This document shows positions 17,622 through 27,185 of a stretch of DNA of 64,000 bases, piece by piece. This stretch comes from Planctomycetota bacterium (lineage in GTDB: Bacteria; Planctomycetota; B15-G4). How positions within the stretch are numbered: position 1 is the stretch's first letter; every line of letters begins with the position of its first letter. The translations under genes were made by a program, and so were the position numbers. The notes under the pieces were generated by a model. It was not told the DNA's origin and ran no database searches. It saw nothing but the letters and a program-made list of their open reading frames with translations. The stretch lies in contig JAQWOM010000028.1 in the NCBI GenBank assembly GCA_029245865.1, positions 1 to 64,000 of the forward strand, read 5' to 3'.

Positions 17622-19241
17622 TTACTCCTCACCAAAGATAAGCGGATTCACAACATTGATTTTAATCGACAGCGACTTCGATTTGTTTTCGTTTGAGATC
17701 TGAAAAGAGGCTGTCGTTTTACCGACATCTTCAAATGCTGCGGTCCAAACCAGCGCATTAAGTGCTTCGTCGTATGTCGCGCCGAGCGCAAACGCGCCCT
17801 TGTTGAGCTTAGGGCTGACATCCGGCCTTGAACCATCACGAGTGACGGCAAGTATTGGCAAAACGTAAGGGCGTCCAACGAGCACCTGAATCGGAGAGAT
17901 TGAACTCACCCACGGCGCACGGACCTTTCCTCCTGTTTCGGCCGGCTTCACATCAATCTTGTAGGTGAAGAACGATGGACTGCTTCCAAATCCATCATCA
18001 ACGCTGATCTGAAATGAATATTTACCCTTCGGCCCCGGGTTTGCCCAGTTCACCGTACGCGTTCCCTCGTCATAGGTCGCATCAAGTGGAAGGCCTGAAA
18101 GATCTGCCACCACGATCAGTTCGTCCGCGGCACGGTCTACGTCGTTGATCACCAGCGGAATAGACAGTGGAAGACCTTCTACCGCTTTCGCCGAATAGAC
18201 AGCTGCGACAGGATCTGAATTCGCGAAGTTCGTCATGTCCGGTGCCGAGGTGCTCGTGCCAAGGCGCACGTAGCGCTTGCCTTCGAGATCAACGACAAGG
18301 TCGGTACTCAGCCCACGATAGAAACGGCCATCCCAACGAATGGCCATGAACTCGCCCTCAAGGAGAGCTAGGTCCACATAGCCTTCACCGCGCCTTGCAG
18401 TCTTCGTCTTGCCCGGGTAGTCCACAAGCTCAACGTCTGTCACTGTCGTGTTGTAAACCTTGCCGTCGCGACGCAGAACATATCGTTGCCCGCTACTCGC
18501 GATCTCGAGATCGATGTAACGATGGCCAGGGCGCACTTTTTCTGACTTCTTCGGAAACGGAAGCGATTCCAAAACGAAGGGCGAGGGCTGGCCGGGACCC
18601 CACGACTGCAGTTGTCCGTCACCACGCAAAGCAACCAAGACTCCGAGAGCCGGATCTGTAACCAAGCGTTGCCATATGCTTGCTCCGAACGCCCCTTTTC
18701 CTTCCTCGGTGTCTAACTTGTTCTTCTTGCCAGTGAACTTCACGGCGGGGTCTGTCTGGTCGTCGACAAAGACAGTTCCATCTCCTCTTAGGACGTAGAC
18801 TCGCCCATCGAGCACTGCCGTGTCGTAGAACTGATAGATCTCTCGGTCGTATTGGATGGTCACCCCACTGTCGAGTGCGAGGAGGCCATCTGTTCGCAGT
18901 GCGTGAACAGCGTCCCCATCCAACTCCAAGTTCGACCAGCTGAAATCAGCAACAAAGAATGGGAGCTGGCGAAACAAGGCACCGTTTTTCTCGATGCGGC
19001 CATCAAGCCGGAGCTCAAAGCGATCTGATCCGGACACCGCGAGATCTGTCCAACGCTCAGGTCCGTGAGGCGAAAACACATTGTGAAGATTGAACTTGCC
19101 CGGGAGGATCTCGAAGAGAGTCGAGTTGACGTAAACCCTGCCCTTTTGCGTCATCGCGTAAACAATGGACTCGCCTCCGCCCGCAGCAAAGCGAGCAACC
19201 CCAAGAAGCACCAAGGTTGTTAAGAAAATTCGTGAGCGCAT
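17622..19241 (-). CDS. secreted repeat protein (propeller-like) with putative Ig domain
   Basis: Starting from the ATG at 19241, the protein has a signal peptide (MRSRIFLTTLVLLGVARFAAGG) and about 539 residues. The first two thirds contain repeated units of 40-60 residues around a motif such as YVLRRDGKVYNT, LRTDGLLALDSG and LRGDGTVFVDDQ, which suggests a beta-propeller. Two putative Ig (He_PIG-like) domains follow (GLPLDATYDEGTRTVNW and GAFALGATYDEALNALVW). The ORF track extends to 19337, but the signal peptide favours 19241. It is the first gene of the tight operon with DUF455 and ATP-grasp, although it should be extracytoplasmic while they are cytoplasmic. Confidence 0.75.
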   Translation of the reverse strand: MRSRIFLTTLVLLGVARFAAGGGESIVYAMTQKGRVYVNSTLFEILPGKFNLHNVFSPHGPERWTDLAVSGSDRFELRLDGRIEKNGALFRQLPFFVADFSWSNLELDGDAVHALRTDGLLALDSGVTIQYDREIYQFYDTAVLDGRVYVLRGDGTVFVDDQTDPAVKFTGKKNKLDTEEGKGAFGASIWQRLVTDPALGVLVALRGDGQLQSWGPGQPSPFVLESLPFPKKSEKVRPGHRYIDLEIASSGQRYVLRRDGKVYNTTVTDVELVDYPGKTKTARRGEGYVDLALLEGEFMAIRWDGRFYRGLSTDLVVDLEGKRYVRLGTSTSAPDMTNFANSDPVAAVYSAKAVEGLPLSIPLVINDVDRAADELIVVADLSGLPLDATYDEGTRTVNWANPGPKGKYSFQISVDDGFGSSPSFFTYKIDVKPAETGGKVRAPWVSSISPIQVLVGRPYVLPILAVTRDGSRPDVSPKLNKGAFALGATYDEALNALVWTAAFEDVGKTTASFQISNENKSKSLSIKINVVNPLIFGEE

Positions 19242-19374
19242 AGGGACTATCCCGCTTCCGTATAAATTGCGGCATGGCGCCTCGGGCCATGAGCCGGACA
19301 ACTCAGTGTCCCGAATCCTGTGATCACCACAAGCCAAACGCTGGAGGCAAGTTTCGCGAAAGCCTGACGGCCTC

Positions 19375-19689
19375 CTACTCGTGCTGTTTGACGAGTTCCT
19401 CGCGAAAGCCCGCGTACTCCGCAGCCACTAAAGAGGGTGGCGGATTGCACGAACTGATGCCCTTGGCTTCATACTGCTGAAGGTGGTGGGCGCTGGCCAA
19501 GATGTCGTCGAGCGCCGCAAGCTTCTCTTCGTACGACTGCCCCCGTTCGTGGAGGTGCATCGCCTCATAGATGACATTGCTGTGCTTGTCGATGTCAGGA
19601 GTGACGGTTGGGGCGCAAGACTTACAGAGGCCTTCCTTGTCTACCTTCTGGAAGATCCCACCTTTTTCGCAATGTTTGCATCGTGCCAT
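19375..19689 (-). CDS. small zinc-ribbon protein
   Basis: Starting from the ATG at 19689, the protein has 104 residues and opens with a treble-clef or ribbon-like zinc site (CKHCEKGG then GLCKSC). The rest is helical and charged (YEAMHLHERGQSYEEKLAALDDILASAHHL). I recognise no named family. The ORF track begins far upstream, but nothing before this ATG looks coding. The divergent cytochrome gene starts 239 bp away. Confidence 0.6.
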   Translation of the reverse strand: MARCKHCEKGGIFQKVDKEGLCKSCAPTVTPDIDKHSNVIYEAMHLHERGQSYEEKLAALDDILASAHHLQQYEAKGISSCNPPPSLVAAEYAGFREELVKQHE

Positions 19690-19927
19690 GAGTTGCATTC
19701 TACCGATCAGAGCCCACAACTGCCGCAGCAAGCTTTGCCCGAAATCACGCCCCCTAAATTCTGCGGAGGACCACCCCAAAAAACCCGAGAGAGCGGTACC
19801 CTTAACTGACCGCCCGATACTTTGGAACAGGCCAGCAAAGCCCCGGATCCCAGCCCTTCTCCTCGGGAGGAGCAAGAGATCGACCTCTTTCAAAGCTTGC
19901 CCGCAATCGGACTTCTCCTCCTCGGCT

Positions 19928-22804
19928 ATGTTGATGCCCCGCGCGACACAGATCTCAACGTTGCTGCTGTTTCTTTGCAGTGCACTCACTGCTCAGAGCG
20001 ACATGCTCGAGACAGCACACACCCAGGTCGACTCCAAAGCGCCCCCGCCAAAGGTGCTGGGCCCCAGCTTCATCAACTATGAAACGCCGCACGTTCATCC
20101 GCTTGAATTAACACCCAATGGCTCGCTGCTCCTCGCGGTCAACACCCCCGACAACCGACTCGAGGTCTTTGATCCAACGACGACCCCGATTCGACACCTC
20201 AGATCGATTCCTGTTGGGCTCGAACCCATCAGCGTGCGAGCGTACGACTCAACAACAGCCTGGGTTGTGAACCACCTTTCAGACTCTGTGAGTCTCGTCG
20301 ATCTGATCAGCGGCCATGTTGTGAACACCCTCGCCACGGATGACGAGCCCGCCGACGTGATCTTCGCAGGAACCCCGACACGCGCCTTCGTCAGTTGCAG
20401 CCAGGCAAATGCCGTCAATGTGTTCGATCCTGCCGACCTTACCAGCCCCCCCCTGATTATTCCGATCGCAGGGGAAGACCCACGCGCACTGGCAGTGAGC
20501 CCAGACGAGAAGACGGTCTATGTCGCCATCTTTGAGTCTGGAAACGGCACAACAATCCTTGGCGGTGGCTCCACGGAGGGCGGCGGCTTTCCCCAGAATG
20601 CCGTCAGCAACAAGATCGGCCCTTACCAAGGGGCCAACCCGCCACCGAACGAGAACTCTTTGGTGAGCCCACCGCTCGCCCCAGGATTACCGACACCCCC
20701 TCCTGTCGGCTTGATCATCAAGCACGATCAATCCACGGACACTTGGCTCGACGACAACGGCCACGATTGGACCGACCTCACGTCTGGCGCAAACGCCAGG
20801 CTTTCCGGCCGCCCCTACGGCTGGAAGCTCCTTGATCACGATGTTGCAGTGATCAACACAGAAAACCTCGCGGTCAGCTACATAGATCGACTGATGAACA
20901 TCGTGATGGCACTCGCCATCCACCCTCTCACTGGGATGTTGACGGTCGTGGGAACGGATGCCACGAATGACATTCGATATGAATCCAATCTGAACGGAAC
21001 ATTTCTCCGCGTGATCGGAGCCCAAATCGCCTCGCCATCGGGCGACGCGCTGAAGTTCGACCTCAATCCACACCTGGACTACACGACCTCCACGTTGCCA
21101 CAGGCAAAGCGCAATAAGAGCGTAGGCGATCCTCGCCAAGTCATCTGGGACGAACTCGGCCAACATGCGTACGTCGCCGGGATGGGCAGCGACAACGTCA
21201 TTGTCATCGACGCCTCAGGCAGCCGAGTTCGATCGAACAATCCGATTCAAGTGGGGGGCGGACCGAGCGGCCTCGCACTTCTGAGCTCGATGAACCGACT
21301 CTTTGTGCTCAATAGATTCGACGGCAGTATCTCTACGATCAACACAAACACCCAGAAGCAGGCTCACCGGCACCCCTTCTTTGATCCCACTCCCAGCCAC
21401 ATAAAGCAGGGGCGAAAGTTTCTGTACAGCACGCATGACACATCCGGATTGGGGCAGCTCGCCTGTGCCAGTTGTCACGTCGATGCGCGCACCGACCGCC
21501 TTGCCTGGGATCTCGGAGATCCTGCCGGAGCGATGGCTCCCATCGAAGGGCAAAACCTCGGGATGAACAATCCCGACCTCTCGTTGTTCATGGAAGATTT
21601 CCACCCCATGAAAGGGCCGATGGTGACGCAAACGCTGCAAGACATCATTGGTAAAGAACCGCTGCATTGGCGTGGAGACAAGAACGGCCTTGAAGACTTC
21701 AATGGCGCTTTCACCTCTTTGCAGGGTGACGACGCCCAACTCACGGATGAGGAGATGCAGACCTTCGAAGACTTCTTGTCATCGATTTACTTTCCTCCAA
21801 ACCCGTACCGCAATCTTGACAACTCATTCAAAAGCCTTCTGGAGCTCCCCGGGCATTTCACCACCGGCAAGTTCTTACCGGAGGGACTGCCGCTGCCACC
21901 TGGCAATGCCAAGCGAGGCAAAGAATTCTTTGTCGGACCCAACGGTTTAGTGGGTGGACAATTCGATTGCATCACTTGCCACACATCTCCAACCGGCATG
22001 GGCAGCGACACAGTTCAGGTGGGTAATACGATGGAGTTCTTGCCCGCAGGTCCTAACGGGGAGCACCATCACGCACTTGTGGGAATCGACGGCAGCACGA
22101 ACAAGTCCATTAAGATTGCACACCTCCGCAATCTCTACGACAAAGTCGGCATGGACATGGCTGTCGAGGAAAGCCGCGCAGGGTTTGGCTTTCTACACGA
22201 CGGAAGTGTGGACTCTATTGCACGCTTCCTCTCCAAACCGAGCTTCGGCCTCACCAGCGACCAGGACATCGCCGATATGGTGGCATTCTTGCTCTCGTAC
22301 TCAGGCGGAGGCTTACCGAGAGGAAGCCTTTCGGATCCGATGAAACCACTCGGCCCCATGAGCCAAGACAGCCACCCCGCAGTCGGGCAGCAGGTCACCA
22401 TCGCCTCGTGGGACACACTCGCATCCGAGCAAACCCAGTTGATCCAGACCATGGTCTCTCTGGCGGAAAGCCAAGAGGTTGGACTTGTCGTCTGCGGACT
22501 TCAGGGTGACTCTGTGGCGGGCTGGGCTTACCTGCCTGGCGGACTGGCGCAATCCAACCGCATCAGTCAGAAACTGGATTTCACAGACCTCATGGAACTT
22601 GCCGGGGTTGGCTCGGAACTGACATTGACTCTCGTGCCAAAGGGCACTGAAATTCGAATAGGACTCGACCGTGACAACGACGGAGCCTACGACGGCGATG
22701 AGTTCGATGCCGGAACCAACCCTCTCGACCCACTAGACTCTCCAGGCAACAGCGGAAAACTCAGGACGCCCTCGACGCCCCCCGGCTTTGAAGCCCCGCG
22801 CTAA
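19928..22804 (+). CDS. YVTN beta-propeller/di-heme cytochrome c lipoprotein-like secreted protein
   Basis: Using the ATG at 19928 (or 19934) gives a signal peptide (ATQISTLLLFLCSALTAQS) and about 958 residues. The N-terminal half has YVTN-type propeller repeats (LLAVNTPDNRLEVFD, VSPDEKTVYVAIFE, LFVLNRFDGSISTINT). The C-terminal half resembles di-heme cytochrome c peroxidase/MauG-like proteins, with two CxxCH sites (CASCH, CITCH). A thrombospondin-type-3-like calcium loop (DRDNDGAYDGDEFDAGTNPLDP) lies near the end. It is probably a periplasmic redox enzyme of unknown substrate. Its stop codon overlaps the stop of the convergent stomatin-like gene. Confidence 0.85.
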   Translation: MLMPRATQISTLLLFLCSALTAQSDMLETAHTQVDSKAPPPKVLGPSFINYETPHVHPLELTPNGSLLLAVNTPDNRLEVFDPTTTPIRHLRSIPVGLEPISVRAYDSTTAWVVNHLSDSVSLVDLISGHVVNTLATDDEPADVIFAGTPTRAFVSCSQANAVNVFDPADLTSPPLIIPIAGEDPRALAVSPDEKTVYVAIFESGNGTTILGGGSTEGGGFPQNAVSNKIGPYQGANPPPNENSLVSPPLAPGLPTPPPVGLIIKHDQSTDTWLDDNGHDWTDLTSGANARLSGRPYGWKLLDHDVAVINTENLAVSYIDRLMNIVMALAIHPLTGMLTVVGTDATNDIRYESNLNGTFLRVIGAQIASPSGDALKFDLNPHLDYTTSTLPQAKRNKSVGDPRQVIWDELGQHAYVAGMGSDNVIVIDASGSRVRSNNPIQVGGGPSGLALLSSMNRLFVLNRFDGSISTINTNTQKQAHRHPFFDPTPSHIKQGRKFLYSTHDTSGLGQLACASCHVDARTDRLAWDLGDPAGAMAPIEGQNLGMNNPDLSLFMEDFHPMKGPMVTQTLQDIIGKEPLHWRGDKNGLEDFNGAFTSLQGDDAQLTDEEMQTFEDFLSSIYFPPNPYRNLDNSFKSLLELPGHFTTGKFLPEGLPLPPGNAKRGKEFFVGPNGLVGGQFDCITCHTSPTGMGSDTVQVGNTMEFLPAGPNGEHHHALVGIDGSTNKSIKIAHLRNLYDKVGMDMAVEESRAGFGFLHDGSVDSIARFLSKPSFGLTSDQDIADMVAFLLSYSGGGLPRGSLSDPMKPLGPMSQDSHPAVGQQVTIASWDTLASEQTQLIQTMVSLAESQEVGLVVCGLQGDSVAGWAYLPGGLAQSNRISQKLDFTDLMELAGVGSELTLTLVPKGTEIRIGLDRDNDGAYDGDEFDAGTNPLDPLDSPGNSGKLRTPSTPPGFEAPR

Positions 22805-23790
22805 GTGCTGGAAGACCCCGGCGCCCTCGCAAAGATTTCCTTGAGACCGCCCAGCGAACCCAGCACGCTCGAAGTCTCGTAGGGCAAGAAGACGGTGTTG
22901 CTTTCACCCGGGTTCTGCGCAATGTCGCGCATCATCTTCAGGTACTCCATCGCAATCAGATACTGCGATGAATCTGCCCCTGAGTTTGAAAGAGCTTCCG
23001 TCACCTTGCTGAGCGCACCTGCCTCCCCATCCGCCTTCAGCAGCAGCCTCTGGCGCTCACCTTCGGCCTCTGCGACAGCTGCATCTCGAATACCTTCAGC
23101 ACGCAACACACGCGAAGCTTTCTCGCCTTCCGCCTCGAGCACGACGGCGCGACGTGAACGCTCCGCCTTCATTTGCTTCTCCATGGCAGCCTGAATTTCA
23201 GGTGGAGGGTTGATGTCCTGCAACTCGACACGGTTGACCTTGACTCCCCATTTGTCCGTGGCGTCATCGAGCACTTCACGCATCTTGCCGTTGATCTCAT
23301 CGCGGCTTGAAAGCGCTTTGTCGAGATCGAGGTCACCGATGAGGTTCCTCAGGGTGGTTTGCGCAAGCTTTTCGATGGCATTGGGGAGGTTATTGACCTC
23401 ATAGGCAGCCCGCATCGAGTCGGTCACTTGTGCGAAGAGCAGTCCGTTGATCTCGATCACCACGTTGTCGCGCGTAATCACGCGCTGCTGCGGAAAATCT
23501 AGCACCGCTTCGCGCATATCGAGGCGGTCCTGGAGACGAATCAAGTTTGCTGTTCGGCTGCCAGATCGTACGGAACTCATCCACGCAACCTGCCGAGGCT
23601 TGTCGATGATCGGCCACAACACATTAAGGCCTGGCGCAAGCATGCGGTGAAACTTGCCTAGGCGCTCGACAAGCATGATCTCTGCCTGTCGAACGATCTT
23701 GACTCCCCGTGCCACGAGGATGATCGCCAGCACAAGAAATGAAAGCAGAATGGCTGTCGTTGGAGAGAGAGCAAGCGGAACGAGTGTCAT
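22801..23790 (-). CDS. SPFH/band 7 stomatin-like membrane protein (QmcA-like)
   Basis: An N-terminal membrane segment (ILLSFLVLAIILVA) is followed by the band 7 domain (VERLGKFHRMLAPGLNVLWPIID, RLDMREAVLDFPQQRVITRDNV) and a long Ala/Glu-rich coiled coil (residues about 190-270). The 329-residue length matches QmcA/stomatin. These proteins oligomerise in membrane microdomains and often influence FtsH-type proteases. The NfeD-like gene immediately upstream is the standard partner, which strengthens the call. Confidence 0.93.
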   Translation of the reverse strand: MTLVPLALSPTTAILLSFLVLAIILVARGVKIVRQAEIMLVERLGKFHRMLAPGLNVLWPIIDKPRQVAWMSSVRSGSRTANLIRLQDRLDMREAVLDFPQQRVITRDNVVIEINGLLFAQVTDSMRAAYEVNNLPNAIEKLAQTTLRNLIGDLDLDKALSSRDEINGKMREVLDDATDKWGVKVNRVELQDINPPPEIQAAMEKQMKAERSRRAVVLEAEGEKASRVLRAEGIRDAAVAEAEGERQRLLLKADGEAGALSKVTEALSNSGADSSQYLIAMEYLKMMRDIAQNPGESNTVFLPYETSSVLGSLGGLKEIFARAPGSSST

Positions 23791-23852
23791 GGGTTGTTCC
23801 TCAATGTTCAGAGCATGCGCAGGGGATTACACCTCGCGCGAAAACGATATTC

Positions 23853-24344
23853 TCAGGGGCGACCTACAGAAAGTGTGTTGCCCTCCACAGCGAGCACTTT
23901 GACTTCATCGCCTACGTCTAAGGCGTCATCTGAAGTTGCTCGCCATTCTTCGTTGGCAAGGCGGACGCGGCCAACGCCTCGCGGAGGGACTTGGGCGACA
24001 ATCGTCGCGAGCTTTCCAACAAGTGCATCTGCGTTCGTAGAGACAACTTTGGGGGAAAGAAGCTTCACGAACACTGGGCGGATCCACAACAACGTTCCAA
24101 TGGAACTCGCACCGAAGAAAGCCATCTGAACTTCAGCGGAAGCCCCGAGCCATGCCACGCCCGCCGTGAACAAAGCGCTGACAGCCAGCGCGCCCAAGAA
24201 GAAGCCCGCAGTGAAAACCTCAAAGATCATCAGCACCAGCGTCAGCCAGAGCCAAAACTCGACAGGGTCTCCGAGAAACCCTCCCAAGCTCAGCATGCCA
24301 TCTAACCCAGAGCCAGTTGTGATGAGAGTCCACATGTCAGTCAC
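23853..24344 (-). CDS. NfeD-like membrane protein
   Basis: The 163-residue protein has two to three hydrophobic helices (FWLWLTLVLMIFEVFTAGFFLGALAVSALF and a shorter one) and a C-terminal OB-fold domain (ALVGKLATIVAQVPPRGVGRVRLANEEW) ending in VLAVEGNTLSV. This is the short NfeD form lacking the protease domain, comparable to YbbK. It is encoded 62 bp upstream of its stomatin-like partner on the same strand. Confidence 0.9.
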   Translation of the reverse strand: MTDMWTLITTGSGLDGMLSLGGFLGDPVEFWLWLTLVLMIFEVFTAGFFLGALAVSALFTAGVAWLGASAEVQMAFFGASSIGTLLWIRPVFVKLLSPKVVSTNADALVGKLATIVAQVPPRGVGRVRLANEEWRATSDDALDVGDEVKVLAVEGNTLSVGRP

Positions 24345-24414
24345 CCTTGGGGAATTCCGCGTGCACGGACGCGACAGCTGTCAGTGTAGTCAAACGAGAG
24401 ATCTAAGCCCTTCT

Positions 24415-25167
24415 CTATCTCTTATTGGGCTTCGCCATGACGATTTTCGTGCCCTCCGACTCCATGGCCGAAAGTGCGTCTGGAATCAGCCCCCCTCCAC
24501 ACAGCGAGATGCGAAAAGTCATTTCCACGGCATCGGCTGCCTCTTCCCACGTAACGGCCCTCCCCGCTGCGAGCCCAACAGAACCCGCATCTGGTGACAG
24601 AAGAGGAACTGAAAGTGGAATCGATCCATGATGGAGGACGCGGCCATCAGATCGACGTTGCGCCGACCCCACAACCTTGCGTCCCTGTGCATCAACAAGA
24701 TCCATGGAAGTGTGATCGTCAAAGCACATCGAAGCGTCGCGCGGCCGCACCGACAACGGGGCCTCTTCTCCGCGGAATGACAGTTCGGCCCCGAGGCTCC
24801 CAAGCGCCTCGATCAGAAGCTCATGGATACGCCGATAAGCCGCAATCGTGTCGGACGGATAGCCATCTCTTCCCGGTGTAGCCACGACGCAAAACGTGAG
24901 TTCGTCATCGTGGTAGATCGCTCCGCCACCCGTTTGACGCCGAACAATTTCCACACCAGCCAAGGCTGCTGGACGAACGAAGGGCTCCCGGGGCTGAAAA
25001 TACCCGAGCGACAAAGCGGCGGGGCGCCAGCCATACAGACGCAGAGCAGGTCGATCATTCTCAGATCGAAGCAGCGCTTCGTCACACGATAAATTGTAGG
25101 CGGGTTGGCCGTGACCTGTTCGCAACAAACGCCACGACCGAATGCCCTTGGCTTCGGAATCAGCCAC
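24415..25167 (-). CDS. lipoyl/octanoyl transferase-like protein (LplA/LipM family)
   Basis: This is a BPL/LPL-fold protein of 250 residues with the family motifs RRQTGGGAIYHDDELTF and KVVGSAQRRSDGRVLHHGSIPL. The size and lack of a C-terminal accessory domain fit LipM-type octanoyltransferases better than full lipoate ligases. It would attach octanoate or lipoate to carriers such as GcvH in this window. Translation starts with GTG directly after the TGA of the upstream secreted protein gene (zero gap), suggesting coupling. Exact activity (ligase or transferase) cannot be fixed from sequence alone. Confidence 0.85.
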   Translation of the reverse strand: MADSEAKGIRSWRLLRTGHGQPAYNLSCDEALLRSENDRPALRLYGWRPAALSLGYFQPREPFVRPAALAGVEIVRRQTGGGAIYHDDELTFCVVATPGRDGYPSDTIAAYRRIHELLIEALGSLGAELSFRGEEAPLSVRPRDASMCFDDHTSMDLVDAQGRKVVGSAQRRSDGRVLHHGSIPLSVPLLSPDAGSVGLAAGRAVTWEEAADAVEMTFRISLCGGGLIPDALSAMESEGTKIVMAKPNKR

Positions 25168-27051
25168 TCAGTTTTTCGTGGTCACTTCCACTTTTGGAAG
25201 CAGGTTCTCGAGGCACTCCTGCGTCCAATACATGTAGTTCAAGTCGAGAAAGTCCTCGGTCGCTTGAGCGAGCTCGCGGTCCTGGAGAGGAGCAAGCGGA
25301 CGATCGCGGTTAAACCCGTTGATCCGTGCCATCCAACCGCCCGCATTGATCTCAGCACCCCAGGAATGACGACGGCAACGCTGTGCATAGGGGCCAAAAA
25401 CCTCACCATCAACACCGTGATAGAAGATGTCATCTCCCATGCTGTAGCCGGTGATAAGCATCGACATCTCGGATTCCGTGAGACGGATTCGCAACGGGTT
25501 TCGAGCAAAGTTGCGGTCGACCTCGGGGTTGGTGTTTTCTTGTGTGTTCCTGGTTAGCGGGCGCGGAAATTCCCCCACAAGCTCCTGGAAGACCGCCGCA
25601 TCCACATCACCCTCAGCCAAAGCAGCCGCGTACGCGGCTTCCATGCGTGCAAGGCTTTCAGCGAAGCGCTCGTCATTGAACGGGCCCGCCATCTTGTCGA
25701 TGGCGTCGTGTGCGATATCAACTTCGACAGTTCCGCGCTCGAAGAACAATCGTCCCGACGTCCGGTAGTGGTCCTCGATCTCTTCGTCTGTCAGTGTCTT
25801 CTTGCGCCAGCGGAAGTAGGCCTCCTTGTGACGCCAGTGCTCACGATAACGATCCAGTGAGCGATAGCCCCGAAGCACAATGATGGATCCGAGCGGGAAC
25901 ATCGTGCCTTCATACTCTTCATTCAGTTCGAGAAATGCCTGGGCAGATTCCTCGTCGTCCATCCACTGGCCAACGGCCTCGAGCGTCGAGCGAATGCCCT
26001 CCAGCGTCAACGCCTCGCGGAGGATCAGCTCAATATCCGTGTCTGAAAGGTCATCCTTCACTTCGTTCCAGAGTTGATCCACCATGATGTCGTGATCTCC
26101 GAGCCTCACGAGCACATCGTCTGGCAGGTCTGTGTCAAAGAAGTAGTCCACGCCTTCCAGCTTTATGACACCGTTTCTGATCATCGTGGTGATCTGACCG
26201 CGGAAGAAGGCGGGGACAGGATTTCCCTCGGCGCCCTTGCTCTTGACGAAAGCGCGTAGTTGCCTGCCCGTCACGTCAAGGCCAAGTGCATCCCACGTCG
26301 CCTGTGGTATCCAGTCCGGCTTCGGATCATCTTCCGGTGGCGGGCCATCTTCAGGACTCCAGACTTCGCCGCCTTGCGGCTCAGTCGGCATGGTCAGGAA
26401 GACTTTCTCGAAGCTCACCTCCGCGCTCATCATTTGACGGTAAGCCTCCATCCCGATGCTGGCCTCGATCGATTCAAGGAAGTCCCTGCGAGCCTTGGCC
26501 GCCGCATCCTCGCCAGCCACGGCATCTTGATCTGGCGTGATGGAACCACGTGCCTGCATCTCCACCATCTTGATGAGGTTCTCGACCTTCTCGTCGAGAT
26601 CCTCGTCGGTCACCTCCAGGGTTGCCGGGTCCACACCTTCAGCAATGCGCTTTGCCCGCTCGTTCTCCGTGATCACTCGCGTGAGTTCTTCATCCACACG
26701 GTTCACAGCCAGGTACATGATGGCGCGTTTGCGGAAATCGCTCTGCGTAAACGGCTTGCCGTCGATGGTCATGATCACATCAGCGTCAAGATCGACATCA
26801 CCGAGATCGACTTGCACAACGTCTTCAAGGCGACGGACATAGGCGGCTGGCTCGACCCGGTGCAGGTCAATTTCTTCGATCGCTCGGCCAAAGCCGGTGA
26901 GCCCCTGAGCGGGAATGAGCCGGGGCCCATCCTGAGCAACTTGCGGCTGAGCCGATGCTGAGCCTGCGGGGTCCTGCCCCGTGGCCGCAGGAAGCAGGCC
27001 AATCAACAACGCCAGGCCGGTAAGGAACTTCGAAGTCTTCTGACAAGACAT
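25168..27051 (-). CDS. secreted SurA-like/peptidyl-prolyl-isomerase-related protein
   Basis: The ATG at 27051 gives a signal peptide (FLTGLALLIGLLPAATG) and 627 residues. The stretch VIMTIDGKPFTQSDFRKRAIMYLAV and a second one (VLVRLGDHDIMVDQLWNEV) resemble the N-terminal chaperone segment of SurA/PrsA proteins. The acidic helical region and TLTDEEIEDHYRTSGRLF also recall SurA-type helices. I do not see a clear parvulin catalytic core, so isomerase activity is doubtful. It is probably a periplasmic chaperone-like protein. The adjacent octanoyltransferase gene is likely co-transcribed by position only. Confidence 0.55.
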   Translation of the reverse strand: MSCQKTSKFLTGLALLIGLLPAATGQDPAGSASAQPQVAQDGPRLIPAQGLTGFGRAIEEIDLHRVEPAAYVRRLEDVVQVDLGDVDLDADVIMTIDGKPFTQSDFRKRAIMYLAVNRVDEELTRVITENERAKRIAEGVDPATLEVTDEDLDEKVENLIKMVEMQARGSITPDQDAVAGEDAAAKARRDFLESIEASIGMEAYRQMMSAEVSFEKVFLTMPTEPQGGEVWSPEDGPPPEDDPKPDWIPQATWDALGLDVTGRQLRAFVKSKGAEGNPVPAFFRGQITTMIRNGVIKLEGVDYFFDTDLPDDVLVRLGDHDIMVDQLWNEVKDDLSDTDIELILREALTLEGIRSTLEAVGQWMDDEESAQAFLELNEEYEGTMFPLGSIIVLRGYRSLDRYREHWRHKEAYFRWRKKTLTDEEIEDHYRTSGRLFFERGTVEVDIAHDAIDKMAGPFNDERFAESLARMEAAYAAALAEGDVDAAVFQELVGEFPRPLTRNTQENTNPEVDRNFARNPLRIRLTESEMSMLITGYSMGDDIFYHGVDGEVFGPYAQRCRRHSWGAEINAGGWMARINGFNRDRPLAPLQDRELAQATEDFLDLNYMYWTQECLENLLPKVEVTTKN

Positions 27052-27185
27052 ATTAAGGTGAACTCCAACACAACAGGGGCGACCCATACGCCCGATTCGC
27101 ACGATCGTTGGCAATATTGGGAATGGGCGGTCGGGTAGCCCCACATCAAATGAAAGGCCCCCGACGGCTGTCAAGATAGACTGAT

